Below are positions 39,028 to 48,013 of a stretch of 64,000 bases of DNA, in pieces. The position numbers and the translations under genes are program-made. The DNA is from Streptomyces cucumeris. Its GTDB lineage: Bacteria; Actinomycetota; Actinomycetes; Streptomycetales; Streptomycetaceae. Each line of letters starts with the position of its first letter. Position 1 is the first letter of the stretch. The stretch is from NCBI RefSeq assembly GCF_024295805.1, contig NZ_JANCLX010000007.1, forward strand, positions 247,613 to 311,612, in the 5' to 3' direction. Under the pieces are notes generated by a model that saw only the letters and a program-made list of their open reading frames with translations, was not told the origin of the DNA and ran no database searches.

Positions 39028-40242
39028 TCATGGCTGCGGGACCGGGACGGCGGGATCGGTGCCGCCGGTGGTGCCCGCAGGCGCCGGGAGCTCCGTGGAG
39101 ACCGCCGTGGTGTCCGGCGCACCGGCCGCGGGCCGGGCCGCGATCGCCCGCCACCAGTAGTCCAGCGGCAGTCCGCGCTCCGGTTCGAAGGGCAGCCCCG
39201 GCCGCGGAACGGCCACCGAGGCCCCGGCGGCCTCGGCCGCCGTGACCGTGCCCTCGGCGGGCTCCTCCCATGGATGCGGGGCGAGGTTGAAGGTGCCCCA
39301 GTGGATCGGCAGCATGATCCCGCGCGTGGGCTCACCGCCCTGGAGGTCCAGATGCGCGCGCATGCCCTCCTCGGGGGTCATATGGATGTCCGGCCAGAAC
39401 TCGCTGTACGCGCCGATCTGGATCATGGTCGCGTCGAACGGCCCGTAGGCCGCGCCGATCTCCGCGAAACCGGAGAAGTACCCGGTGTCCCCGCTGTGGT
39501 AGACGCGGTGCTCGGGCCCGGCCACCACCCAGGACGCCCACAGCGTGTGCTGGGTGTTGCGCAGGGCGCGGCCGCAGAAGTGGCGGGCGGGGGTGGCGGT
39601 GAGTGTCAGCCCGGCGACCTCGGTGGACTCGTGCCAGTCCAGCTCGGTCACCCGGTCGGCCGGAACGCCCCAGTGCTCCAGGTGGGCGCCGACGCCGAGC
39701 GGGACCACGAACCGGGTGCCGGTGCGCACCAGCGCCCGGACGGTGGGCATGTCGAGGTGGTCGTAGTGGTCGTGGGAGATCACCACCGCGTCCACCGGGC
39801 CCAGCTCCCGCAGCGGCACCGGCGCCGGATGCAGCCGCTTGGGGCCCAGATGGGCGAAGGGCGAACAGCGGCTGCCCCACACCGGATCGAACAGCACCCG
39901 GCGGCCGTCGATCTCCGCGAGCACGGTGGAGTGGCCCATCCAGGTCAGCCGCAGCCCCGAGGCGGGCGGCACGGCCAGGTCGGCGAGGGTGGTGGGATGG
40001 ACCGGCACCGGACCGGCCGGGGCCCGGCGGATCCGCTCCTCCTTGCGGAAGTACGTGGGGAGGAACGCCAGCATGGAACCGGACGGCCGGGTGCGGGCAC
40101 CCTCCGGATTGACGAAGACGCCGTCCCGGAAATTCGGCGACCGGCGGATGCGCTCCATCCGCTCCCCGGCCGGATCCGCCCCGAAGGCGGCGGGGCGCAG
40201 GGCGGCGGCGAGCCGGGAACGGTGCGGACGGGAGCCGGTCAC
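39028..40242 (-). CDS. Metallo-beta-lactamase-fold hydrolase, NAPE-PLD-like
   Basis: The 404-residue protein has an N-terminal region rich in basic residues, then the MBL domain with VVISHDHYDHLD (HxHxDH), a metal His in ATPARHFCGR, VYHSGDTGYF and LPIHWGTFNL. TWMGHSTVLAEIDGRRVLFDPVW is typical of the UlaG/NAPE-PLD group (beta-lactamase superfamily domain PF12706). Mammalian NAPE-PLD releases N-acylethanolamine from phospholipid; bacterial members have varied or unknown substrates. GTG 40242 has GGAGG upstream. The nearby ethanolamine-type locus makes a lipid-amine substrate tempting but unproven. Confidence 0.85.
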   Translation of the reverse strand: MTGSRPHRSRLAAALRPAAFGADPAGERMERIRRSPNFRDGVFVNPEGARTRPSGSMLAFLPTYFRKEERIRRAPAGPVPVHPTTLADLAVPPASGLRLTWMGHSTVLAEIDGRRVLFDPVWGSRCSPFAHLGPKRLHPAPVPLRELGPVDAVVISHDHYDHLDMPTVRALVRTGTRFVVPLGVGAHLEHWGVPADRVTELDWHESTEVAGLTLTATPARHFCGRALRNTQHTLWASWVVAGPEHRVYHSGDTGYFSGFAEIGAAYGPFDATMIQIGAYSEFWPDIHMTPEEGMRAHLDLQGGEPTRGIMLPIHWGTFNLAPHPWEEPAEGTVTAAEAAGASVAVPRPGLPFEPERGLPLDYWWRAIAARPAAGAPDTTAVSTELPAPAGTTGGTDPAVPVPQP

Positions 40243-40318
40243 TGGACCTCCAGGGTGAGGGGGTGGCGGGTCACCCCGCGGCCTGCGCGGGTGCGCTGCT
40301 GTACTGCAATAACACAAC

Positions 40319-41230
40319 TCACTCGACGGGTGCTGTTGTTCCTGGTGCCGTGAAGGACAGCTCCAGGTGGTCCTCCACCGGCCGGTATCCCAGCCGCTGG
40401 TACAGGGCGTTGCTGGTGGGGTTGGCCAGATCGGTGAAGAGCAGCACCTCCTGGGCGCCGGCGTCCCGCGCCGACCGGCTCACGGCGGCGGTGGCGGCCC
40501 CGGCGTACCCGCGTCCACGCAGCTCAGGCGGGGTGTAGACCCGGACGACCCGGACCATGCCGGCCTCCGTCCGGCTGGCCGTCGCCAACGAGACCGGTGC
40601 GCCGTCCACCTCCCAGAGGGTGATCCCGCCGTCGCTGAGCCGGTCGTCCACCGCGCGGGAGACGTCGCCGCCGTGCGTGCCGACTTCACCCGCGAACGCC
40701 TCGTACCAGCTCAGCACCAGCGCGCGGTCGGCGGCGGTGGCCGCCCGGGCCCGCCCGGGCGGCGCGGGATCGGGCGGGGTCAGGGCGCCCAGCCGGTAGA
40801 GCCGATGGGTCTGCTCCACCGCGGCGCCGGCCCCGGTCAGCCGCTCCCAGGCGGTGGCGAAGGTCTCGGCGGTACGCCGTCCGGTGTTCACTCCGGTGAC
40901 CGGTGGCAGCGGGCCGTGCGCCGCGCCGGGCTCCGCCAGGACGCGGGCCAGCTCCTCCGCGGCCTCGTCGGGCAGCGGGGAGAGCACCAGCGGATAGGGC
41001 GGGGTGCATAGGAACGCCCCGCCGACGGATCCCTCCCCGTCTCCCCCGGCCCCCGGCTCCGGCCGCCACCAGCCGTAGCGGGGCGGCCGCTCCCCGTACC
41101 GGCCGCTGCCCGCCGCCGCCAGCGAGGCGGCCACCGTCAGCAGGACGGTGTGCTCGGCCGGGCGTCCCCGCAGGAAGCCGCCCGCCGCGGCCAGGAACGC
41201 GTCCAGGTCGTCCGTCGTCGTCCATGTCAT
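40319..41230 (-). CDS. GNAT-family acetyltransferase with N-terminal extension
   Basis: The 303-residue protein has a C-terminal GNAT domain (about residues 160-300). VRVVRVYTPPELRGRGYAGA gives the acetyl-CoA loop (RGRGYAG) and LFTDLANPTSNALYQRLGYRPVEDH the motif B and C-terminal strand. The N-terminal half (about 1-150) is a degenerate GNAT-like or substrate domain with a Trp-rich piece. This two-domain form is common in streptomycetes and uncharacterised. ATG 41230 was chosen; a longer frame lacks support. Confidence 0.82.
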   Translation of the reverse strand: MTWTTTDDLDAFLAAAGGFLRGRPAEHTVLLTVAASLAAAGSGRYGERPPRYGWWRPEPGAGGDGEGSVGGAFLCTPPYPLVLSPLPDEAAEELARVLAEPGAAHGPLPPVTGVNTGRRTAETFATAWERLTGAGAAVEQTHRLYRLGALTPPDPAPPGRARAATAADRALVLSWYEAFAGEVGTHGGDVSRAVDDRLSDGGITLWEVDGAPVSLATASRTEAGMVRVVRVYTPPELRGRGYAGAATAAVSRSARDAGAQEVLLFTDLANPTSNALYQRLGYRPVEDHLELSFTAPGTTAPVE

Positions 41231-41433
41231 GGGCTCCAGGCTGGCCCGCGCCCCTCCGCCGGCGCACCCCGTTTTCCGCCGGGGCCAGGCCACCGCCCAT
41301 CGGTGCCTACGCTGGAAGACGTGACGCGGCCCACATCCGTCCGTGTCACATCCGGCGCGGGGTGCTCCGTCGTACGTGTGGAAGGGCGGCAGCGACCGCC
41401 GCGGCACCACGGCCCCGTACGGAGGCACCCCCT

Positions 41434-42024
41434 ATGTCACGCATCTCGCTCACCCCGCGCCGCACCCTCTTCTACCGCGCCATGGAGTGGTACTCGAAGC
41501 GCACCTACGGGAAGGTCCTGGACCCGGGCAAGGCACTCGCCCACAACCAGCGTGTGCTCTTCAGCTACACGCGCTTCGAGCAGTCGCTGAGCAAGTGGAA
41601 CTCCCTTGACCCCGGGCTCAAGGCGCTCGCCGAGATGGCCTCGGCCGCCTCCATCGGCTGCTCCTGGTGCATGGACTTCGGCTACTGGGTCAGCCGTGGC
41701 CAGGGCATCGACGACCGCAAGCTGCACGATGTGCCGATGTGGCGGGAGAGCGATGTCTACACCCCGCTGGAGCGGGACGTGATGGAGTACGCCGAGGCCA
41801 TGACCGCCAACCCGCCCACCGTGGACGACGCCCTCGTGGAGCGGCTGCGCCGGAACCTCGACGAGGCGCAGCTCGTCGAGCTGACCGCGATGGTGGCGGT
41901 GGAGAACCTCCGCTCGCGGATCAACTCGGCGCTCGGGCTGACCAGCCAGGGGTTCAAGGACAGCTGTGACCTCCCGGCCGCCCCGGGCCCCGCCGCCGGT
42001 CAGGTCTCCCGCTCCGGCGCATAG
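41434..42024 (+). CDS. Carboxymuconolactone decarboxylase/AhpD-like protein
   Basis: The 196-residue helical protein has the AhpD-type redox motif C76-S-W-C79 in SIGCSWCMDFGYW, followed by LERDVMEYAEAM. CxxC with nearby acidic residues suggests peroxidase or disulfide-exchange activity, although the proton-relay His of AhpD is not obvious. ATG 41434 has GGAGG at 41421-41425. The 3' end overlaps the convergent gene at 42000 by 25 bp. Confidence 0.82.
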   Translation: MSRISLTPRRTLFYRAMEWYSKRTYGKVLDPGKALAHNQRVLFSYTRFEQSLSKWNSLDPGLKALAEMASAASIGCSWCMDFGYWVSRGQGIDDRKLHDVPMWRESDVYTPLERDVMEYAEAMTANPPTVDDALVERLRRNLDEAQLVELTAMVAVENLRSRINSALGLTSQGFKDSCDLPAAPGPAAGQVSRSGA

Positions 42025-43163
42025 GCGTCCGCGTCCAGTCCGAAGGTCCAGGCCACTCCCTCCCGGGCGGTCGCCACCCGCGGTGGTACGCGCAGCCAGT
42101 AGGTGCGGTGCGTACCGTCCGGCTCGGGGGTGGAGTTGACCACCTCCACCATCGCCACCGGTTCGTCGTCGGGGAGCTGGATACGCCACAGCACACCGGT
42201 CGCGTCGCGGTGCACCGGCTCGGCGCCGGATTCGGCGAGATAGCGGTCGTAGCCGTAGGACTCCAGCATCACCCGGCGCAGCTCGGCGTTCTCCTCGGTG
42301 CGGATGCGGTCCGGGGTGAGCTCGCCGAGCTGCCTGAGGAAGTCGGCGGGCACCGGCATACCGCGCCAGGCGTGCAGCGCGAAGCCGTCGGGGAAGGCGA
42401 GCGCGGGTCCGTCGGCGCGGTCCAGCCGTCCGGCCTCGTCGCGGTGCAGCTCCACCGGCCGCTCGGAGATGATCACGGCCTTCTCGTAGGGCCACCACCA
42501 TCCGGCGGCGCGGGCGACCGCGGCCACCCCGGCCAGCGGATCGGATCCGGCGCCGCCCGGGTCGGCGCTGACCGCGGCCAGCCAGGGCGCGTCATGCTGC
42601 CCGGCCACGGCCTCCAGCGCGGCGAGCCGCACCTCCGGCTCCGCCCGGCCCGAGCCCTCGGTGAGGGTTTCGGTCAGCCCGGTGCGGATGCGCTCGGTGA
42701 GCCCGCGGGTGATGTCCCACAGCGGCGCGGCCGTACGGGCCCAGCGCTCCGCCCAGCCGGACGGGCCGAGGGCGGTGAGGAGTTCACGCCGGACGCGCTC
42801 CCAGGGCAGGGTGCGCACCGCCTCCCGCACCGAGGCGCCCGCGGCCCCCGGCTCCGGCCGCACTCCGGCCGCCGCCAGCGCGTTCGCCGCGCGCTCCGCG
42901 AACGGCCCGGGCAGCAGCTCCTGCCGTCCCGCCAGGAGGAGCGCGGCCGCCGTGCCCGCGAGCGGTGAGCCGACCCAGACGAACGCCTCCGGCGGGGCCA
43001 GCCCCGCCAACGCATACGCGAGCCGCACCCCGGCCTCGGCCGCCGCGCGGTCGGCCGGGCCGGTGGCGGCGGCCACCGCCCGCCAGTGGGCGGTCCGTTC
43101 GGTGTCCGCCGCCTCGCCCCCGCCGTTCACCGGCCCCGTCGCTTCCTTCGTCACCGTGGTCAT
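42000..43163 (-). CDS. DUF6745-like conserved protein of unknown function
   Basis: The 387-residue protein has two parts. Residues about 25-180 are helical and alanine-rich (RAAAEAGVRLAYALAGLAPPEAFVWVGSPLAG). Residues about 245-370 contain well-conserved motifs: WWWPYEKAVIISERPVELHRDEAGRL, FPDGFALHAWRGMPVP, RRVMLESYGYDRYLAESG, VHRDATGVLWRIQLPDDEPVAMVEVVNSTPEPDG and YWLRVPP. The pattern corresponds to the DUF6745 family as I recall it. This domain often occurs beside LRR-type STM4015 or small partner genes. It is cotranscribed with the 108-residue gene upstream (17-bp gap). No function is known. Confidence 0.7.
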   Translation of the reverse strand: MTTVTKEATGPVNGGGEAADTERTAHWRAVAAATGPADRAAAEAGVRLAYALAGLAPPEAFVWVGSPLAGTAAALLLAGRQELLPGPFAERAANALAAAGVRPEPGAAGASVREAVRTLPWERVRRELLTALGPSGWAERWARTAAPLWDITRGLTERIRTGLTETLTEGSGRAEPEVRLAALEAVAGQHDAPWLAAVSADPGGAGSDPLAGVAAVARAAGWWWPYEKAVIISERPVELHRDEAGRLDRADGPALAFPDGFALHAWRGMPVPADFLRQLGELTPDRIRTEENAELRRVMLESYGYDRYLAESGAEPVHRDATGVLWRIQLPDDEPVAMVEVVNSTPEPDGTHRTYWLRVPPRVATAREGVAWTFGLDADAYAPERET

Positions 43164-43180
43164 CGGTCGCTCCCCCGCTC

Positions 43181-43507
43181 TCAGTCGGCCACGACGCGTA
43201 CGGCGCCCGGCGTGTACTCCCGCTGGCGCACCACGCGGTACCACCCCTTGGGCAGCGGTATCGCGGCGTGCTCCTCGTGCACCACCCGCCCGCCCTCGGG
43301 GAGATGGAGGTACGCGACGCCGAACGCGCCCGGCTCGCGCACCAGCGTGCCCGGTCCGATCACCGCGTGGGCGTGTCCGGTCACCTCGCCGAGGGCCAGC
43401 ACCAGCCGCCCCCGGCCGTCCCTCGGCACCGCGGGCAGGGTGCCGGTGCCCGGCGGCAGCTCCTCCGGTGTCACCGGCACGATCAGGACGTCCCCCTGTC
43501 GGTACAT
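43181..43507 (-). CDS. Small conserved protein, partner of the DUF6745 gene
   Basis: The 108-residue beta-rich protein starts MYRQGDVLIVPV and contains GEVTGHAHAVIGPGT, LPEGGRVVHEEHAAIPLPKG and a YRVVRQREYTPGAVRVVAD end. The GHxHxI and VVHEEH motifs recur in small proteins I have seen beside DUF6745 and leucine-rich-repeat genes, including in cyanobacteria. The regularly spaced histidines could bind metal, a possibility suggested by residue pattern alone. Function unknown. Confidence 0.7.
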   Translation of the reverse strand: MYRQGDVLIVPVTPEELPPGTGTLPAVPRDGRGRLVLALGEVTGHAHAVIGPGTLVREPGAFGVAYLHLPEGGRVVHEEHAAIPLPKGWYRVVRQREYTPGAVRVVAD

Positions 43508-43688
43508 GCTCTTCCCCTCGGCGCAGCGGTCGGTGGCCCACCGGACGCCATGGCCCGGTCGGTGGTCAGGACGCTAGGGCAAGGGTCTGACAACGTCCGC
43601 CGACCCGGCTGTCGGTGACGCTTGGTAGAACTCTTCGCACACGCCATCCGGCGTCGCGTATCCGCTCGACCGCCCCAGGAGACCCCCC
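43508..43688. promoter_or_regulatory. Divergent promoter of the STM4015 operon and the DUF6745 pair
   Basis: The 181-bp gap separates the five-gene operon from the divergent two-gene unit. TAGAAC at about 43626 is a possible -10 for the rightward operon, but no paired -35 is clear. CCAGGAG (43675-43681) is the ribosome site for the LRR gene. Confidence 0.3.
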
Positions 43689-44630
43689 ATGCCCGACCTC
43701 GAGGAACTGCACGGCCTCCCGGCCTTCGACTTCCCGTCCGAGGAGGAGCGAGCCACCCTGCCCGAACCCGACAGCGTGGCCTGGCGGTTCTGTGCCAACC
43801 CGTATCACGACGAGGACGAGGACTACGGCCCGCTGTTCCAGCGGTTCCTGGACACGGTGGACGTCTCCCGGGTACGCGCGGTGATCACCAGCGTCTGGGG
43901 GGAGTACGGCGACGACTCCCGCTCGGTCATCGATCCGCTGATCGCGGCGAAGGACCGGTTCACCTCCCTGGAGGCGCTGTTCATCGGCGATATCGAACCG
44001 GATGAGCAGGAGATCTCCTGGATCGAGCAGTCCGATGTGTCCCGGCTGCTCGGCGCCTTCCCGGACCTGGTCGAGCTGGGCGTACGCGGTGGCAACGGGC
44101 TGGAGTTCGCGCCGGTCACCCATGAGCGGCTGCGCAGGCTGCGCTTCGAGACCGGCGGGCTGCCCGGTGAGGTGGTGCGCGGGGTCGGCGGCAGCACCCT
44201 GCCCGCTCTGGAGCACCTGGAGATGTGGCTGGGCATCGACGAGTACGGCGGTGACGCCACGGCCGCCGATGTCGCACCGCTGCTGGCCGGCGGCCGGTTT
44301 CCGGCCCTGCGCCATCTGGGCCTCCAGAACAGCGAGATACAGGACGAGATCGCGGCCGCCGTGGCCGCGGCGCCCGTCGTCGCCCAGCTGACCTCCCTCG
44401 ACCTGTCCATGGGCATCCTCACCGACACCGGCGGCCAGGCGCTGCTGGAGGGCCAGCCGCTCACCCACCTCTCCCGCCTCGACCTCGACCACAACTTCTT
44501 CTCGCCCGCCATGGCCCAGCGGCTGCGGGACGCCCTGGAGCCGTCCGGGGTGCGGGTGGAGCTGGACGAGCGGGGCGATGAGGACGAGGAGGGGGACCAG
44601 GTCTTCCGGTACACCGCGGTCGCCGAGTGA
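43689..44630 (+). CDS. STM4015-family leucine-rich-repeat protein
   Basis: The 313-residue protein has an N-terminal non-repeat region (about residues 1-110) and LRR repeats with the LxxLxL pattern: LEHLEMWLGIDEYGGD, LRHLGLQNSEIQDEIAAAV, LTSLDLSMGILTDTGGQALL and LSRLDLDHNFFSPAMAQRL, then an acidic C-terminal tail (DERGDEDEEGDQ). It has no signal peptide and is cytoplasmic. It heads the STM4015-4011 operon, and its stop overlaps the next frame. In the named family the protein has no known role; a scaffold or modification target for the enzymes encoded downstream is my inference. Confidence 0.85.
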   Translation: MPDLEELHGLPAFDFPSEEERATLPEPDSVAWRFCANPYHDEDEDYGPLFQRFLDTVDVSRVRAVITSVWGEYGDDSRSVIDPLIAAKDRFTSLEALFIGDIEPDEQEISWIEQSDVSRLLGAFPDLVELGVRGGNGLEFAPVTHERLRRLRFETGGLPGEVVRGVGGSTLPALEHLEMWLGIDEYGGDATAADVAPLLAGGRFPALRHLGLQNSEIQDEIAAAVAAAPVVAQLTSLDLSMGILTDTGGQALLEGQPLTHLSRLDLDHNFFSPAMAQRLRDALEPSGVRVELDERGDEDEEGDQVFRYTAVAE

Positions 44631-44671
44631 CCGGAGCCCCCGCCCCCGGCGATGACGAGAGGAGTACCGCC

Positions 44672-45856
44672 ATGCCGCCGTCCGTGCCGGGGCCCGGCGA
44701 CGGTGTCCGGTTCGCGGTGATCGGCAATCCGCGCAACCGCCGGGTGGAGATGTTCACCGAGGCGGCGCGGAGCGCCGGGCTGCCCGCGCCCCGGGTCCTG
44801 CCGTGGCACGACGTGCTGTGCGACGGACCGGAGTTCCACCGCGGGGAGACCGTGCGAATCGACTCCCCGGGCGAGGACGACGAGGTGGAGTGGCTGCTGC
44901 GCGGTACCTCCGATCCGACCCGGGTGGAGGGCACCGGCCGCTGGTACGCGCGGTTCACCGAGTCCGTACGGGGCATCGGGGCGGCGGCGCGCACGGCGGG
45001 CGCGGCCTTGCTGGACGATCCGGCCGAGCTGGCCGTGCTGTTCGACAAGCGGCTGTGCCACGGGGTGCTGGACGGGGCGGGGGTGCCCGTACCGCCGTCG
45101 CCGACGTCGGGGCCGCAGGCACCGCCGGTGCGCGACTGGGAGGAGGTGCGGACCATGCTGGGCAGCTCCGGGCTGCGGCGCGCGTTCGTGAAGCTGGCGC
45201 ACGGCTCGTCCGCGTCCGGGGTGCTCGCCGTGGAGACGGCGGGGCCGGGGCGGGTGCGGGCCACCACCTCCGTGGAGCTCACCGAGGACGGCCGGCTGTT
45301 CAACTCGCTGCGGGTGCGCCGGTACGGCACCGAGCGGGAGGTCGCCGCGATCGTCGACGCGCTGGCACCCGACGGACTGCATATCGAGCACTGGCTGCCC
45401 AAGGCGTCCCAGGACAAGCGGGCGGCGGATCTGCGGGTGGTGGTGGTCGGCGGCCGGGCCACCCATGCCGTGGTGCGCACCAGCCGCTCCCCCATGACCA
45501 ATCTCCATCTCGGCGGAGTGCGGGGCGATCTGGCCGCCGCCCGCGCCGCCGCCGAGGCGGCCGGGGTGGCGTGGAGCACGGTGCTGGGCACGGCGGAGCG
45601 CGCCGCGGCCCGCTTCCCCGGCACCCTGTGCGTGGGGGTGGATCTGCTGCCCACCACCGGCTGGCGCCGCTTCGCGGTCGGCGAGGTCAACGCGTTCGGC
45701 GATCTGCTGCCGCGGCTGACCGGACTGCCCGGCAGCGGGGCCGAGGGCCTGGACACCTACGCCGCACAGATCGCCGCCGTGGTGCGCACCCGCGCGGACG
45801 GCATCCGCGCCCACTGGAACGACCCCGAGGAGCACCCCCGCGATGCCACTGGCTGA
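44672..45856 (+). CDS. STM4014-family ATP-grasp protein
   Basis: The roughly 394-residue protein shows ATP-grasp motifs of RimK type: a lid Lys in RAFVKLAHGSSASGVLAV, IEHWLPKASQDKRAADLRVVVVGGR and the metal-binding tail FAVGEVNAFGDLLPRL. ATP-grasp enzymes activate carboxylates as acyl phosphates and join them to amines or thiols. I chose the ATG at 44672 with GAGAGGAG seven bases upstream. A GTG at 44627, overlapping the previous stop, would add 15 residues. The 3' end overlaps the next gene by 14 bp, showing tight coupling. Substrate unknown. Confidence 0.82.
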   Translation: MPPSVPGPGDGVRFAVIGNPRNRRVEMFTEAARSAGLPAPRVLPWHDVLCDGPEFHRGETVRIDSPGEDDEVEWLLRGTSDPTRVEGTGRWYARFTESVRGIGAAARTAGAALLDDPAELAVLFDKRLCHGVLDGAGVPVPPSPTSGPQAPPVRDWEEVRTMLGSSGLRRAFVKLAHGSSASGVLAVETAGPGRVRATTSVELTEDGRLFNSLRVRRYGTEREVAAIVDALAPDGLHIEHWLPKASQDKRAADLRVVVVGGRATHAVVRTSRSPMTNLHLGGVRGDLAAARAAAEAAGVAWSTVLGTAERAAARFPGTLCVGVDLLPTTGWRRFAVGEVNAFGDLLPRLTGLPGSGAEGLDTYAAQIAAVVRTRADGIRAHWNDPEEHPRDATG

Positions 45857-46667
45857 ACCGGATATGAACCAGGTGGTGGGCAGCCATGACCTGCTGCTGA
45901 TCACTCTCGACACCCTGCGGTACGACGTGGCGGCCGAACTGGCCGCCGCGGGCCGGATCCCGCATCTGGCCCGCCATCTGCCCGATGGGATCTGGGACGA
46001 GCGGCACGCCCCCGGCAGCTTCACCTACGCCTCCCACCAGGCGATGTTCGCCGGTTTCCTGCCCACTCCGGTGGCTCCGGGACGGCACCGGCGGCTGTTC
46101 GCGGCCCGGTTCGCGGGCAGTGAGACCACCGCGGAGGGCACCTATGTCTTCGACACCCCGGACCTGGTGTCGGGGCTGTCCGCCGCCGGGTACCACACGG
46201 TGTGCGTCGGGGGCGTCGGCTTCTTCAACAAGCAGGGCGCGCTGGGATCGGTGCTGCCGGGACTCTTCCAGGAGAGCCACTGGGAACCGGAGTTCGGCGT
46301 TCCGTCGCCGACCTCGTTCGAGGCGCAGGTGGCCTGTGCCGAGAAGGTCATCTCCGGGCTCGATCCGGAGCGACGGCTCTTCCTGTTCCTGAATGTGTCG
46401 GCACTGCACCAGCCCAACTGGTTCCATCTGCCCGGCGCCACCCGCGACAGCGGTGACACCCGCGACTCCCACGCCGCCGCGCTGGAGTACGTGGACCGCC
46501 ACATCGGCCGTCTCCTGGCCGCCGTGGGCGGCCGGGGGCCCGCGTTCGCGATCGTCTGCTCCGACCACGGCACGGCGTACGGCGAGGACGGCCACACCGG
46601 CCACCGGATCGGCCATGAGGTCGTCTGGACCGTGCCGTACACCCACTTCTTCCTCGAGGCCCGATGA
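45843..46667 (+). CDS. STM4013-family alkaline-phosphatase-fold hydrolase
   Basis: The 274-residue protein has sulfatase/phosphatase-superfamily motifs: LLLITLDTLRYDVA (first metal Asp), a nucleophile region GSFTYASHQAMFAGFLPTP with Ser/Thr candidates, and VCSDHGTAYGEDGHTGHRIGHEVVW (metal Asp and His residues). It has no signal peptide, so it acts in the cytoplasm, unlike most sulfatases. It may hydrolyse a phosphate or transfer a phospho-group in the pathway. Its start lies within the end of the ATP-grasp gene, and its stop overlaps the next start (ATGA). Confidence 0.84.
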   Translation: MPLAEPDMNQVVGSHDLLLITLDTLRYDVAAELAAAGRIPHLARHLPDGIWDERHAPGSFTYASHQAMFAGFLPTPVAPGRHRRLFAARFAGSETTAEGTYVFDTPDLVSGLSAAGYHTVCVGGVGFFNKQGALGSVLPGLFQESHWEPEFGVPSPTSFEAQVACAEKVISGLDPERRLFLFLNVSALHQPNWFHLPGATRDSGDTRDSHAAALEYVDRHIGRLLAAVGGRGPAFAIVCSDHGTAYGEDGHTGHRIGHEVVWTVPYTHFFLEAR

Positions 46668-48013
46668 ACCCCGGCACCATCGCTTCCGCGCCCGTCCGCC
46701 CCTACCAGGCGTATGTCTACGCCTATCCGCACAAGACCGCGTACCGGCCGCTGGCCGGACGGCCCGCTCTGCGCGATCTGTGGGCGGACGAGCCGAAGGA
46801 CGCGCTCTCGCTCTATCTGCACATCCCGTTCTGCGAGGTGCGCTGCGGCTTCTGCAATCTGTTCACCCGGATCGGCGCGCCCGAGGGGCTGACCACGGCC
46901 TACCTCGACGCGCTGGAGCGCCAGGCCGGGGCGGTGGCCGACGCGCTGGGCGAGGGGGCCCGTTTCGCGGGCGCGGCCTTCGGCGGCGGCACTCCGACCT
47001 TCCTGGAGGCGCCCGAGCTGGAGCGGCTGTGCGATATCGCCGAGCGGCGGATGGGCGCCGATCTGCGGGCCGTCCCCCTGTCGGTCGAGGCCTCCCCGGC
47101 CACCGCCACCGCCGACCGGCTCGCGGTACTGGCCCGGCGCGGCACCACCCGGCTGAGCCTGGGGGTGCAGAGCTTCGTGGACGCCGAGGCCCGCTCGGCG
47201 GTGCGGCCGCAGGCCCGGGCCGATGTCGAGGCGGCGCTCGGCCGGATCCGGGAGGCCGGGATCCCGGTGCTCAACATCGACCTCATCTACGGCATCGAGG
47301 GGCAGACCGAGCACAGTTGGCGGCATTCCCTGGACGCCGCCCTGGCCTGGCACCCCGAGGAGCTGTACCTCTACCCGCTGTATGTCCGTCCGCTGACCGG
47401 ACTCGGCCGCAAGGGCGTCCCGGAGACCGACGCGGAGTGGGACGCGCGGCGGCTGCGGCTGTACGCCCTCGGCCGTGACCACCTGCTGGCCCGGGGCTAT
47501 GAGCAGGTGTCCATGCGGATGTTCCGCCGCGCGGACGCGCCCGCCACCGGGGGCGGTGACCACGTCTGCCAGACCGACGGCATGATCGGCCTGGGCTGCG
47601 GCGCCCGCTCCTACACCTACGGTCTGCACTACTCCTTCGACTACGCCGTCGACATGCGGCAGATACGCGGCATCATCGACGACTACGTGTCCCGGCCCGC
47701 GGCCGACTTCGCCCGTGCCGAGCACGGCCGCGCCATGACGGGCGACGAGACGCGCCGCCGCCATCTGCTGCAGTCGGTGCTCCAGGCCGAGGGGATGCCG
47801 CTGGAGGACTACCGGACCCGGTTCGGCGGCGATCCGGCCGAGGACTTCCCGGCCGAGCTGGCACGGTTCGCGGAGCGCGGCTGGCTGGACCCCGCCGCCG
47901 GACCGGACCGGCTGCGGCTGTCGGCGGAGGGGCTGGCGCACTCCGACGCGCTGGGCCCGGAGCTGTTCTCACCCGCGGTACGCGCCGATATGGCCGCGTA
48001 CGACCTCAAGTGA
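46664..48013 (+). CDS. STM4012-family radical SAM protein (HemW-like)
   Basis: The 449-residue protein has a radical SAM cluster motif C57-x3-C61-x2-C64 in LHIPFCEVRCGFCNLF and class C/HemN-like features: GAAFGGGTPTFLEAPELERL, RLSLGVQSFVD, LNIDLIYGIEGQT and YPLYVRPLTGLG. The C-terminal HemN-like domain is present. It is not a simple HemW because its operon pairs it with STM4011, STM4013 and STM4014. Overlapping ATGA/GTGA boundaries on both sides indicate obligate cotranslation. Reaction unknown. Confidence 0.88.
   Translation: MNPGTIASAPVRPYQAYVYAYPHKTAYRPLAGRPALRDLWADEPKDALSLYLHIPFCEVRCGFCNLFTRIGAPEGLTTAYLDALERQAGAVADALGEGARFAGAAFGGGTPTFLEAPELERLCDIAERRMGADLRAVPLSVEASPATATADRLAVLARRGTTRLSLGVQSFVDAEARSAVRPQARADVEAALGRIREAGIPVLNIDLIYGIEGQTEHSWRHSLDAALAWHPEELYLYPLYVRPLTGLGRKGVPETDAEWDARRLRLYALGRDHLLARGYEQVSMRMFRRADAPATGGGDHVCQTDGMIGLGCGARSYTYGLHYSFDYAVDMRQIRGIIDDYVSRPAADFARAEHGRAMTGDETRRRHLLQSVLQAEGMPLEDYRTRFGGDPAEDFPAELARFAERGWLDPAAGPDRLRLSAEGLAHSDALGPELFSPAVRADMAAYDLK

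Noticed and set aside
46664..48013. STM4012 as housekeeping HemW
   Set aside because: Radical SAM core is HemW-like, but it lies in the five-gene operon with overlapping neighbours, so the family name STM4012 fits better.
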